A DNA stretch of 10,619 nucleotides from Chitinophagaceae bacterium (GCA_014379785.1 JACMLD010000501.1:1-10619), one strand, 5' to 3'. Positions 1 through 7,455 are shown, counted from the stretch's first letter. Translations and numbers: made by a program. Notes: a model not told the origin generated them from the letters alone.

Positions 1-1608
1 AGTCTCTCTCGTTTCCATAAACTGATCAAACAACTGCTCAATCTGTAATCTGAACTTTTCCGCCACCAGCTGCTGTGCCTTCGCCTTCGGTAAAATCATC
101 CCAATCAATTCCCTTGTCTTTGCCGGCACCACAAGATGCTTCATCGGTACGTTTGAAGTGAACTCGGAAATACTGACGGTGATCCGCTGCCAGTCAAAAG
201 CCTTATTCAACTGAGCAAACAAATATCTCAGCTTTTCTTTCTCCAGGACTTTCTCCAGTTCAAGCGCTGCAACTTCCTTTCTGGCAAACTCCAGTACCCT
301 GTTGTCTGTACTGATGGCCGAACGGTTGATAAATGAATACAAAACCAACCCCTCCAGGGAAGTACACCGGCTCAAAGCCACATAAACCTGACCAGCCGCG
401 AAAGAAGCGCCCGCATCGATGATCGCCCTTTCAAACGTAAGCCCCTGACTCTTGTGAATCGTTATGGCCCAGGCATGCCTGATAGGAAACTGGGTAAAAC
501 TGCCCAGCTCTTCCTCCTGTATGCCTGCATCACCACCTTCATACGTATACCTTATATTTTTCCATGTCTCCTTTTCCAGCTTCAGCTCATTGCCGTCCAC
601 CATCACTACAATCTCCTCATCCGAAATGGTCGTTACCGTCGCCAGCTTGCCATTATAAAACCTTTTCTCCGGAGAAGGATCATTCTTTATAAACATCACC
701 TGCGCTCCCACCCTGAGGGGCAACTCAATATCCGTAGGAAAAGATTTCTCTGAAAATTCGTTCTTCACCTCCCCCTTAAAAACATATTCAGTACCGGGCA
801 ATTTTGAAAGCTCTGTCCTGTTGATCGCATCCGCCCTGCGATTGTGCGTAGTCAGCGTGATATATTTTTCATCAACCGGCACAAAATCCGGATCAAAACG
901 ATCGTTCAAAACCTGCAGCTGTTCGGCATTCAACGTATTCGTCCTGACCGCATTCAGCACATCAATAAAATGCTGCTCATTCTGCCGGTAAATCTTCTTC
1001 AACTCAATGTAAAGCGGCGGAGCCTCTTCAATAATCTTTGCATTGAAAAAAAACGGACTCTTGTAACACTCCTGCAAAATATCCCACTCCGTATCAGATA
1101 CCACCGGCGGCAATTGAAACAAATCGCCGATATACAAAACCTGCACACCACCAAATGGCACGAACGGGTTTTTTCTGAACTGCCTCAATATCGCATCGAT
1201 CGCATCAAGCATGTCACATCGTACCATACTCACCTCATCAATAATCAACAACTCCAATTCCTGCAACAACTCACGCTTCTCGGTATTGAACCGGATGTTT
1301 TTAAAAAGACTGTGCTTATCCGTCGTGTCTGATCCCCCCTCCCCAAAACGCGGAGCAATAGACCTCGGCACATAAGGACCAAAAGGCAACTGAAAAAAGG
1401 AGTGCATCGTCACGCCCCCCGCATTGATAGCCGCAACACCCGTCGGCGCCACCACTATCGTCTTCTTATTCAACCGCCCCCGGATATACTTCAGAAAGGT
1501 AGTTTTGCCGGTGCCCGCTTTGCCCGTCAGAAAAATATGCCTCGATGTGTTCGTGACAAGCTCTGCTGCCAGCTGGAAAATACTATTTGAACTGTCGGTT
1601 TGGAACAT
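1..1608 (-). CDS. PIF1-like superfamily 1B DNA helicase (3' end beyond left edge)
   Basis: I translated the minus strand by hand. It is open from an ATG at 1608 to the window edge, giving 536 residues of an incomplete protein. Helicase motifs appear in order: Walker A GKAGTGKT (29-36), motif Ia APTGVAA (54-60), Walker B IIDEVSMV (122-129), motif III GDLFQLPP (161-168), motif V ITIHKSQGLTF (382-392) and motif VI YVALSRC (409-415). This is the signature of the PIF1/RecD-type superfamily 1B, so the protein should be an ATP-driven 5'-3' DNA helicase in the cytoplasm. Residues after about 430 lie past the helicase core. From memory, Bacteroidota relatives carry a further C-terminal helix-turn-helix-like domain, which would fall outside this window. 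The gene follows fabG after 79 nt, and a promoter-like sequence lies just ahead of the start. It could be annotated as an AAA-family ATPase or RecD-like helicase. The helicase call is secure, but the precise cellular role is not. Confidence 0.93.
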   Translation of the reverse strand, partial: MFQTDSSNSIFQLAAELVTNTSRHIFLTGKAGTGKTTFLKYIRGRLNKKTIVVAPTGVAAINAGGVTMHSFFQLPFGPYVPRSIAPRFGEGGSDTTDKHSLFKNIRFNTEKRELLQELELLIIDEVSMVRCDMLDAIDAILRQFRKNPFVPFGGVQVLYIGDLFQLPPVVSDTEWDILQECYKSPFFFNAKIIEEAPPLYIELKKIYRQNEQHFIDVLNAVRTNTLNAEQLQVLNDRFDPDFVPVDEKYITLTTHNRRADAINRTELSKLPGTEYVFKGEVKNEFSEKSFPTDIELPLRVGAQVMFIKNDPSPEKRFYNGKLATVTTISDEEIVVMVDGNELKLEKETWKNIRYTYEGGDAGIQEEELGSFTQFPIRHAWAITIHKSQGLTFERAIIDAGASFAAGQVYVALSRCTSLEGLVLYSFINRSAISTDNRVLEFARKEVAALELEKVLEKEKLRYLFAQLNKAFDWQRITVSISEFTSNVPMKHLVVPAKTRELIGMILPKAKAQQLVAEKFRLQIEQLFDQFMETRET

Positions 1609-1621
1609 GGTGATGAATTGT

Positions 1622-1653
1622 CAAAACTAATGAGGAGTGATGACAATGCTAAA
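1622..1653 (-). promoter_or_regulatory. Possible Bacteroidota-type promoter for the helicase gene
   Basis: Reading the minus strand, TAGTTTTG (1629 to 1622) fits the Bacteroidota -7 consensus TAnnTTTG exactly. Twenty bases upstream lies TTTA (1653 to 1650), a three-of-four match to the -33 element TTTG. Transcription would start near 1616, leaving a leader of fewer than ten bases before the ATG at 1608. The short leader and imperfect -33 make this tentative. It would let the helicase be expressed apart from fabG. Confidence 0.4.
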
Positions 1654-1683
1654 GGGGAAAAAAATTTTTAAATAGGGGAAAAA
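1653..1683. repeat. Short direct repeat AGGGGAAAAA, two copies 21 bp apart
   Basis: The ten-base word AGGGGAAAAA occurs at 1653-1662 and again at 1674-1683, with an A/T-only stretch between. It lies in the 79-bp gap between the end of fabG and the start of the helicase gene. The 21-bp period is close to two turns of the DNA helix, as for a tandem protein-binding site. It could equally be chance in low-complexity sequence. No hairpin is formed, so it is not an intrinsic terminator for fabG. Confidence 0.4.
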
Positions 1684-1687
1684 CCCG

Positions 1688-2443
1688 TCAGATATTCAGG
1701 CCGCCGCAAGCACTTATGACCTGGCCGGTAATATAACTGCTCATATCGCTTGCAAGAAACAAAGTTGTATTGGCAACCTCTTCAGCAGTACCAAATCTGC
1801 CGAGCGGAATCTTCTCGAGAAAAGCCTTTGAAGCCTCGCCCTCCTTCAGATAATGCGTCATATCCGTTTCAATAAAACCCGGCGCAATGGCATTACACCT
1901 CACATTTCTGCTCCCGAGCTCATGAGCGATAGACTTTGTAAACCCAATGATACCCGCCTTGGAAGCAGCATAACTGCTCTGACCCGCATTGCCACGGATG
2001 CCTATAATCGAACTCATATTAACAATCGAACCCTTACGCGCTTTCATCATCGGCCTTATCACCTGCTTGGTCATATTATACACACTCTTCAGATTCACCT
2101 CTATCACCTCATCCCATTGTGCAGGCGTCATTCTCAATAACAGATTATCCTTTGAGATACCCGCATTATTGACACAAACATCCACGGTGCCAAATTCTTT
2201 CACCACATCATTGACAAAACTTTCAGCAGATTCGAAATTTGCAGCATTCGTTTTCCACGACTTTGCATTCACACCAAAACCCTTCAACTTTTCTTCCAGC
2301 GCCAGCGCCTTATCCGCACTCGAATCACTGACATATGAAAAAGCAATATGAGCACCATGCTCAGCAAGCTTCAATGCAATGCCTTCACCAATACCACGCG
2401 CAGCACCAGTAATTATCACAACTTTATTCTCAAGTAATTTCAT
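1688..2443 (-). CDS. fabG: 3-oxoacyl-[acyl-carrier-protein] reductase, SDR family
   Basis: This 251-residue protein is a classical short-chain dehydrogenase/reductase and most resembles FabG. FabG reduces 3-oxoacyl-ACP to 3-hydroxyacyl-ACP with NADPH in fatty-acid elongation in the cytoplasm. The Rossmann motif TGAARGIG is at 12-19 and NNAG at 92-95. The catalytic tetrad is N117, S145, Y158 and K162 (YAASK), and the PGFIETDM loop follows near 190-200. The length is typical of FabG (about 245-250). I start at the ATG at 2443. An in-frame TTG two codons upstream is possible, but the ATG leads directly into the usual N-terminus. The gene lies 42 nt after the DUF3667 gene on the same strand and may share its transcript. 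No other fatty-acid synthesis genes (fabD, acpP, fabF) are nearby, so another SDR substrate cannot be ruled out. Confidence 0.9.
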   Translation of the reverse strand: MKLLENKVVIITGAARGIGEGIALKLAEHGAHIAFSYVSDSSADKALALEEKLKGFGVNAKSWKTNAANFESAESFVNDVVKEFGTVDVCVNNAGISKDNLLLRMTPAQWDEVIEVNLKSVYNMTKQVIRPMMKARKGSIVNMSSIIGIRGNAGQSSYAASKAGIIGFTKSIAHELGSRNVRCNAIAPGFIETDMTHYLKEGEASKAFLEKIPLGRFGTAEEVANTTLFLASDMSSYITGQVISACGGLNI

Positions 2444-2485
2444 ATGCAAATTTGTTGGAGTAAAAGTAATTGAAAAAGTTTTACA

Positions 2486-3361
2486 TCATATAAACAGGAA
2501 AATCACCGCCAGCAATATCACCCTGTAAATCAGATACACGATTGTCATATGCATCAACATAAAAAGGATTGCCTTGAATATCGCCGCGGTCTTACCCGCT
2601 CCATAAAAACGAATAAATGCAAGTGCTGCATACGTGACAAAACACACCAGGTACCCCGGCAACGTAACACCATCATCTAATCCAAACCCACCGTCGGGTA
2701 TAAAGACTCCCCAGGCATAACAATACGCCATCAGTGCCATAAAAAACCCAGGGATAATAAAAAATACGAAATACAGATAGAATGTATTCAGCTCCGCAGC
2801 CAGCATCATGTGGTCAAAAAAATACTTTTTCCTTTTTGGAAAAAGCGCCTTTAGCCCCAATGCCGAAAAAGGTATGACCAGAAACAGCAGCACCTTTGCA
2901 AACTTGGGCGACTTGCTGTCAAATCTTCTGGCGATCTCTTCGAAATCTATATGTTGTGAAGCCATCTTCTGACGAATCAGCCACGCAGTAAATTCCTTGT
3001 ATAACTCATTCAGGTGCCCTCTCAGCGGCATATTCAGTCCCTGAAAAAAAGGAAACAATAAATACAACACCACGCCAATCAGAAAAAGATTCAGTGGCTT
3101 GAAATATCTTTTTCTTGCACCATTCGTCACCTCAGCAGAAACAAACCCGGGCTTGCTTAGAACCAGCCAAAGACTCCTGAGGAATTTACTATCAAAGTGA
3201 GTTAAAAAATGAAAGGTTTCGTCGAAAAAATGCCGCATCGTTTTATCCCGCTCAACAAAGCGCTTTTCTCCACAGACATTGCAAAAATTTCCCCTGAAAG
3301 AAGACCCGCAACTTCTGCAGACCTCCGCCTCCATATTTGCAGCAGGCGACACTTTACTCAT
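2486..3361 (-). CDS. DUF3667 family membrane protein with N-terminal zinc ribbon
   Basis: This 291-residue protein matches what I know of DUF3667, a Bacteroidota family of unknown function. A CxxC...CxxC zinc ribbon (C15, C18, C27, C30) sits at the N-terminus, with the typical G-N-F/Y-C before the second pair. An amphipathic stretch rich in His and Phe follows (about 42-60). Hydrophobic segments at roughly 90-109, 155-174, 193-214, 234-252 and 265-290 predict about five membrane helices in the inner membrane. I start at the ATG at 3361 rather than the TTG at 3370. That ATG lies inside the end of the upstream GH3 gene, giving an 8-nt overlap (ATGAGTAA), so the two are probably translationally coupled. 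The zinc-binding residues look intact. No enzymatic motif is seen and I do not assign a function. Confidence 0.82.
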   Translation of the reverse strand: MSKVSPAANMEAEVCRSCGSSFRGNFCNVCGEKRFVERDKTMRHFFDETFHFLTHFDSKFLRSLWLVLSKPGFVSAEVTNGARKRYFKPLNLFLIGVVLYLLFPFFQGLNMPLRGHLNELYKEFTAWLIRQKMASQHIDFEEIARRFDSKSPKFAKVLLFLVIPFSALGLKALFPKRKKYFFDHMMLAAELNTFYLYFVFFIIPGFFMALMAYCYAWGVFIPDGGFGLDDGVTLPGYLVCFVTYAALAFIRFYGAGKTAAIFKAILFMLMHMTIVYLIYRVILLAVIFLFI

Positions 3362-4862
3362 TAAAAGCAAGTATTTCTGTCAGGAAATCACGGTCGTTAC
3401 TCAGTCGTGGAATTTTATGCTGCCCGCCAAGCTTTCCTTTACTCTTCAGCCAGGCGCTGAACACACCTTTTTTTAATGAATGTAATACAGGCATCCGCAG
3501 AGCAATATCCTTATATCTTTTCGCTTCATAATCGCTGTTCAGCGACTTCAATGCAGTATCCAATTCAAATGTAAACAAACCAAGATCCGAAGGTTCCTTC
3601 TCAAACTCAACCAGCCACTCATGCGCGCCGTTGCTGTTATCGCTGAAATACACCGGAGCAGCCGTATAATCATTGACAACGGCACCGGTCTTTTCACAAG
3701 CAATAGAAACTGCCCTGTCTGTATTGTCTACAATGATCTCTTCACCAAAAGCATTGATATAGTGCTTCAGACGGCCGCTCACTTTTAACTTGTAAGGATT
3801 GACCGATGTAAACTTAACGGTATCGCCTACTATATATCGCCAAAGTCCGCCAGTAGTGCTGATTACAAGCGCGTAATTCTTATTGATCTTTACCTTGTCG
3901 AGACCCACTGTATCCGGAAACTTTTTTCCATATTCTTCCACTGGCATAAACTCGTAAAAAATACCATGGGCAGTAAACAGCAACATGCCCTCATCGTCGG
4001 GGTTCTCCTGTGCTGCAAAAAATCCCTCACTGGCATTATACATCTCCAGGTAGTTGATCTCTTTTCCAATCAATTTTCTAAACTGTTCCTTATAAGGAAC
4101 AAAGGAAACCCCACCATGTATATACAGTTCAAGATTGGGCCACACCTCATGCAAATATTCTTTACCGCTGATCTCAAGCAATCTCTTTATCAGAACCAGG
4201 GTCCAGGTAGGCACGCCGGACATAGAACTTACATCTTCGTGTATAGTTGCGGCGGCAAGCTGCTCAATCTTACTCTCCCATTCGTCCATCAGAGCGATGC
4301 TCAGTTCAGGAGTTCTGATCCAATTGCTCCAGACCGGCGAATTCTGCATCAGGACCGCACTCAGATCACCATACTGTATGTCTTCATTGACTTTGTTGAC
4401 CTGGTGACTTCCCCCAATGACCAGCCCCTTACCCGTCAGCAGATCGGAGTCAGGAAAATTTTTATAGTACATGGTCAATACATCCTTTGCACCCTGGTAA
4501 TGGTTTTCCTCCAGACTTTCCTGGCTGATGGGGATGAACTTGCTTTTATCGCTGGTAGTGCCACTGCTCTTTGCAAACCAGGAGATGGGCGTATTCCAAA
4601 GAATATTTTCTTCGCCCTGCATCATCCTTTCGATATATGGCTTTAGGTCGTCATATTCGTGCACAGGCACCGTTGACTTAAAGGTCTTAAGAGAAAAAAG
4701 AAGATTGAATTTATATTGTCTGCCAAATTCCGTGTACTGGGCGGCGGTAATGAGATCCTGCAGTACCTCGCGCTGTGCAGCAACGGGTTCCGCGGTCCAA
4801 AGCTCTATCAACCAAAGCCGCAGCCTGGCCAGCTTTGATATGGCAGGCGAAAGAAACTTCAT
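3354..4862 (-). CDS. GH3 auxin-responsive promoter family protein (acyl-adenylating enzyme)
   Basis: This 502-residue protein belongs to the GH3 family of the ANL adenylating superfamily. Plant GH3 enzymes adenylate an acyl acid such as an auxin or jasmonate and transfer it to an amino acid. The bacterial substrate is unknown. The phosphate-binding motif SSGTTSDKSK (99-108), the central YNASEG (275-280) and the STTGGLWRYIVGD motif (335-347) that contacts the nucleotide are all present, so the protein should be catalytically competent. The length is a little short of plant GH3 proteins (about 600). There is no signal peptide, which fits a cytoplasmic enzyme. The start is the ATG at 4862, 40 nt after the lptB stop, and the stop overlaps the DUF3667 start. 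The family assignment is strong, but acceptor and donor specificity cannot be read from sequence. The bacterial name should not be taken to mean an auxin response. Confidence 0.9.
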   Translation of the reverse strand: MKFLSPAISKLARLRLWLIELWTAEPVAAQREVLQDLITAAQYTEFGRQYKFNLLFSLKTFKSTVPVHEYDDLKPYIERMMQGEENILWNTPISWFAKSSGTTSDKSKFIPISQESLEENHYQGAKDVLTMYYKNFPDSDLLTGKGLVIGGSHQVNKVNEDIQYGDLSAVLMQNSPVWSNWIRTPELSIALMDEWESKIEQLAAATIHEDVSSMSGVPTWTLVLIKRLLEISGKEYLHEVWPNLELYIHGGVSFVPYKEQFRKLIGKEINYLEMYNASEGFFAAQENPDDEGMLLFTAHGIFYEFMPVEEYGKKFPDTVGLDKVKINKNYALVISTTGGLWRYIVGDTVKFTSVNPYKLKVSGRLKHYINAFGEEIIVDNTDRAVSIACEKTGAVVNDYTAAPVYFSDNSNGAHEWLVEFEKEPSDLGLFTFELDTALKSLNSDYEAKRYKDIALRMPVLHSLKKGVFSAWLKSKGKLGGQHKIPRLSNDRDFLTEILAFNE

Positions 4863-4902
4863 ACTTTAAAATAACTAATTAGGAATAAACAACCACAACA
4901 AA

Positions 4903-5697
4903 TTATGGCTCGTCTTCAATGGGACTGGCTGTGGCCGCATTTCTGGCTTCTTCGTGAAGATAATCCTTGCGCTTCAATTCAAAATTTCTGCCCAGATAAA
5001 GGCGCCGCACCTGCTCGTCTTCTGCAAGTTCTTCGGCCGTACCATGTTTGAAAATTTTTCCTTCGATGAGGAGATAAGCCCGGTCACAAATGGAAAGCGT
5101 TTCGTTTACGTTGTGATCCGTTATAAGTATCCCGATATTTTTATGTTTTAACCTTGCCACCACCGACTGAATATCCTCCACAGCAATGGGGTCCACGCCT
5201 GCGAAGGGCTCATCCAGCAAGATGAATTTCGGATCCACCGCCAGCGCTCTCGCAATTTCAGTTCTCCGCCTTTCGCCCCCGCTCAGACTGTCACCATTGT
5301 TTTTGCGGACGTGATGCAGTCGAAACTCGTCCAGCAAGGCTTCCAGCTTCATTTTCTGCTCCTTACGGGTCAGTTTGGTCATTTCCAGCACTGCAAGGAT
5401 ATTGTCTTCCACGCTCAGCTTTCTGAAAACCGATGCCTCCTGTGGGAGATATCCGATACCGCGTTGCGCTCTTTTGTACATTGGCTGACTGGTGATATCC
5501 TCCTCATCTAAAAAAACTTTCCCCTCATCGGGGCGGATCAGTCCAACCACCATATAAAAGGTAGTGGTCTTCCCGGCACCATTCGGTCCCAGCAAACCCA
5601 CGATCTCTCCCTGCTTTACGTTGACGGAAACATTGCTCACCACAGTCCGGCTGCGGTAGCTCTTCACAAGGTCATGTGTATGTATCGTTAGGCTCAA
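4903..5697 (-). CDS. lptB: LPS export ABC transporter ATP-binding protein LptB
   Basis: LptB is the cytoplasmic ATPase that, with the LptF/LptG membrane pair, drives lipopolysaccharide from the inner membrane along the Lpt bridge to the cell surface. This 264-residue protein has Walker A GPNGAGKTT (37-45) and the Q-loop in GYLPQEASVFRKLS (Q86), where the family places its coupling residues. It also has signature LSGGE (138-142), Walker B ILLDEP (D162, E163) and the switch histidine H195 in ITDH. The run PQEASVFRKLSVEDN distinguishes LptB from general ABC ATPases. The usual length is about 240, and the extra residues form an acidic, Ala-rich C-terminal tail after LYLGRNFELKR. I find no in-frame ATG near the expected N-terminus, so the start appears to be TTG at 5697. 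The gene diverges from metF and leads the minus-strand block with GH3. Confidence 0.95.
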   Translation of the reverse strand: MSLTIHTHDLVKSYRSRTVVSNVSVNVKQGEIVGLLGPNGAGKTTTFYMVVGLIRPDEGKVFLDEEDITSQPMYKRAQRGIGYLPQEASVFRKLSVEDNILAVLEMTKLTRKEQKMKLEALLDEFRLHHVRKNNGDSLSGGERRRTEIARALAVDPKFILLDEPFAGVDPIAVEDIQSVVARLKHKNIGILITDHNVNETLSICDRAYLLIEGKIFKHGTAEELAEDEQVRRLYLGRNFELKRKDYLHEEARNAATASPIEDEP

Positions 5698-5711
5698 ATG
5701 TCGGTTTTCAA

Positions 5712-5745
5712 CAAAAATACCGCATGTCTTGCAAAGGCCTGCAAT
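5712..5745 (-). promoter_or_regulatory. Possible promoter for lptB and the genes after it
   Basis: On the minus strand TATTTTTG (5719 to 5712) is an exact match to the Bacteroidota -7 element TAnnTTTG. ATTG (5745 to 5742) lies 22 nt upstream as a partial -33 element, with a spacer slightly longer than usual. Transcription would start near 5706, about nine bases ahead of the TTG start of lptB. It lies back to back with the metF promoter. The weak -33 lowers confidence. Confidence 0.4.
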
Positions 5746-5765
5746 ACTTATTTATTTAACAGCGT

Positions 5766-5796
5766 TTTGATTTCTTACAATCCGATGGTATGTTTG
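5766..5796 (+). promoter_or_regulatory. Bacteroidota-type promoter for metF
   Basis: TTTG (5766-5769) and TATGTTTG (5789-5796) are separated by 19 nt, a full match to the Bacteroidota sigma-ABfr consensus TTTG-N19-21-TAnnTTTG. Transcription should begin near 5802, giving a leader of about 14 nt before the ATG at 5816. A leader that short leaves no room for a SAM or other riboswitch. Any methionine control would have to be by a repressor or elsewhere. Confidence 0.7.
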
Positions 5797-5815
5797 CGGG
5801 CAGAATACTAAGAAA

Positions 5816-6769
5816 ATGAAGGTACTAGACCATATCAAAGAGGCAAAAGACACGCTGATTTCGTTCGAAATCCTGCCACCTCTGAAAGGCAAAGGCATAA
5901 ATGCTATCTACGAACACCTCGATCCGCTGATGGAGTTTAAGCCTTCATTTATCAATGTAACCTACCATCGAAGCGAAACGATGTTTAAAAAGAAAGTGGA
6001 CGGCACTTTTGAAAAAGTGGAAGTACGGAAAAGACCCGGCACGGTTGGTATTTGCGCGGCAATCGTAAACCACTACCAGGTTGACGCTGTACCGCATCTC
6101 ATCTGTGGAGGATTCTCAAAGAGAGAAACAGAAGACGCCCTTATCGACCTCAACTTTCTGGGAATCGACAACGTGCTTATCCTGCGTGGCGACGCTGCAA
6201 AAAACGAAGCCTCCTTTGAACCGCATCCCGATGGTAACCGCTATGGCATAGACCTGCTCCGCCAGGTCGGCAACCTCAACAATGGTATTTACCTGGAAGA
6301 AGATATAAAGAATGGCGGAATGACAAATTTCTGCATGGGTGTAGCCGGGTATCCTGAAAAACATTTTGAGGCTCCTAACCTTCAGACAGATATGGATTTT
6401 CTGAAAGCAAAAGTGGATGCCGGCGCCGAATACATCATGACCCAGATGTTTTTCGACAACAAAAAGTTTATTGAATTTGTACAAAAATGCCGGGACAATG
6501 GAATCGATGTTCCCATTATACCCGGCCTGAAGCCTCTTTCAAATAAGAAGCAACTGAATATTCTTCCAAAAATTTTCCATGTAGACATCCCGGCGGATTT
6601 GTCAAATGCAATTACAAAAGCAAAGACCGATCAGGATGTGGAGAAAATCGGAACCGAATGGCTTCTTCAACAAAGCCGCGAACTTAAAGAATTCGGTGTG
6701 CCGGTTCTTCACTACTACACAGTTGGCAAACCAAAGATCATTTACAACGTAGTAAAGGAACTGGTTTAA
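5816..6769 (+). CDS. metF: Methylenetetrahydrofolate reductase [NAD(P)H]
   Basis: MetF is a flavoenzyme that reduces 5,10-methylene-tetrahydrofolate to 5-methyl-tetrahydrofolate, the methyl donor for methionine synthase. This 317-residue protein has the family start SFEILPP with the catalytic glutamate at E18 (E28 in the E. coli enzyme). It also has the FAD-barrel strand LILRGD with D126 (D120 in E. coli), GYPEKH at 178-183 and the folate-binding TQMFFD with Q210. It is about 20 residues longer than E. coli MetF (296). The extra length lies around 130-170, between the LRGD and GYPE strands. It ends in HYYTVGKPK, close to the family's usual C-terminal strand. The start is the ATG just after a strong promoter. 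No methionine synthase is in the window, so this gene stands alone between divergent lptB and a convergent outer-membrane protein gene, whose stop it overlaps by four bases. Confidence 0.95.
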   Translation: MKVLDHIKEAKDTLISFEILPPLKGKGINAIYEHLDPLMEFKPSFINVTYHRSETMFKKKVDGTFEKVEVRKRPGTVGICAAIVNHYQVDAVPHLICGGFSKRETEDALIDLNFLGIDNVLILRGDAAKNEASFEPHPDGNRYGIDLLRQVGNLNNGIYLEEDIKNGGMTNFCMGVAGYPEKHFEAPNLQTDMDFLKAKVDAGAEYIMTQMFFDNKKFIEFVQKCRDNGIDVPIIPGLKPLSNKKQLNILPKIFHVDIPADLSNAITKAKTDQDVEKIGTEWLLQQSRELKEFGVPVLHYYTVGKPKIIYNVVKELV

Positions 6770-7455
6770 AGCCTGAAGCCCAGGGAGAAGCTGAATACCC
6801 TGTGTTTGTTTTTGTCATCATCATTTTTTGCAACGGAATTGATCTTGGTAAGACCATGACCATAGTTTACGCTAAACAGCACGCTGTTTAACTGCAGGCC
6901 AACAGTACCATTCAATCCGAAATCGAAACGTCTCATTCTTCCCAGACCCGCACCTTCCTGGTTATTGAGCGTAGTTGGATCGTCGTCGCTGAATTTGATG
7001 TTTTCTTTTCCGCTGAAGTCAACGCCGACAACTTCACCCTCTGACTTGTTTTTCCCCGCTACACCAATCGCTGCATAAGGACCGGCACCAAAGAAAAAAT
7101 TTGTTTCTTTTGCCATTGGCAACTTGATGATAAGATTCAATGGAACCTCTACATACAATGGATTTGATGTTGCCTTAAAATAATAATTATCACCGGGATT
7201 GCCTGTCTGGGTTTTTGAACCCTTTCCTGTAAACAACAGACCTGGCTGAAGTGCAACCACACCGCCGATAGGAATATCACCCATCAGACCGACATGAAAA
7301 CTTGGAAGCATATTCGCCTCGTCAATTCTGCCATCACTGGTTGTTGATACGTTTGCAAGGTTGAGACCTCCCTTGATCCAGGCATTGCTCTTCTGAGCAA
7401 ATCCTGCAGTTGCGAGTGTGCTGGCCAGGGCCAGACAAAGAATCGTTTTCATCAT
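6766..7455 (-). CDS. Outer-membrane beta-barrel protein, PorT-like family
   Basis: This 229-residue protein has a clear Sec signal peptide: Lys at position 3, a hydrophobic core, and probable cleavage after AGFA (A20). The mature part begins with the K-G-G-L-N-L-A-N pattern typical of the Bacteroidota 'porin family / outer membrane beta-barrel' (PF13568-type) proteins. It continues with alternating hydrophobic strands rich in Gly and aromatics and ends in a strand FSFSLGFRL, as expected for a barrel C-terminus. A barrel of about eight strands in the outer membrane is likely. Its function is unknown; family members include small structural or secretion-linked barrels. The start is the first of two adjacent ATG codons (7455 and 7452). 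The gene follows the peptidyl-prolyl isomerase after 80 nt, where I found no convincing promoter. Its stop is shared in the TTAA overlap with convergent metF. Confidence 0.85.
   Translation of the reverse strand: MMKTILCLALASTLATAGFAQKSNAWIKGGLNLANVSTTSDGRIDEANMLPSFHVGLMGDIPIGGVVALQPGLLFTGKGSKTQTGNPGDNYYFKATSNPLYVEVPLNLIIKLPMAKETNFFFGAGPYAAIGVAGKNKSEGEVVGVDFSGKENIKFSDDDPTTLNNQEGAGLGRMRRFDFGLNGTVGLQLNSVLFSVNYGHGLTKINSVAKNDDDKNKHRVFSFSLGFRL

Noticed and set aside
844..1332. Plus-strand open frame of 162 codons near the left end, in a region that seemed to lack a minus-strand gene
   Set aside because: Hand translation of the minus strand shows an uninterrupted helicase from 1608 to the edge, with all motifs, so the plus-strand frame is a shadow.
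3966..4646. Plus-strand open frame of 226 codons opposite the GH3 gene
   Set aside because: It lies entirely antisense to a well-supported GH3 coding region, its translation resembles no family, and it has no promoter-like sequence. It is a shadow frame.
5770..5815. Possible SAM or other riboswitch ahead of metF
   Set aside because: The predicted promoter leaves a leader of about 14 nt, and no pseudoknot or multi-stem layout is visible.
6781..6802. Possible terminator hairpin for metF (CAGGG ... CCCTG followed by T-rich sequence)
   Set aside because: The stem is only 5 bp with a 12-nt loop and the T-tract is broken by G, so it is too weak to call. It also lies inside the convergent coding region.
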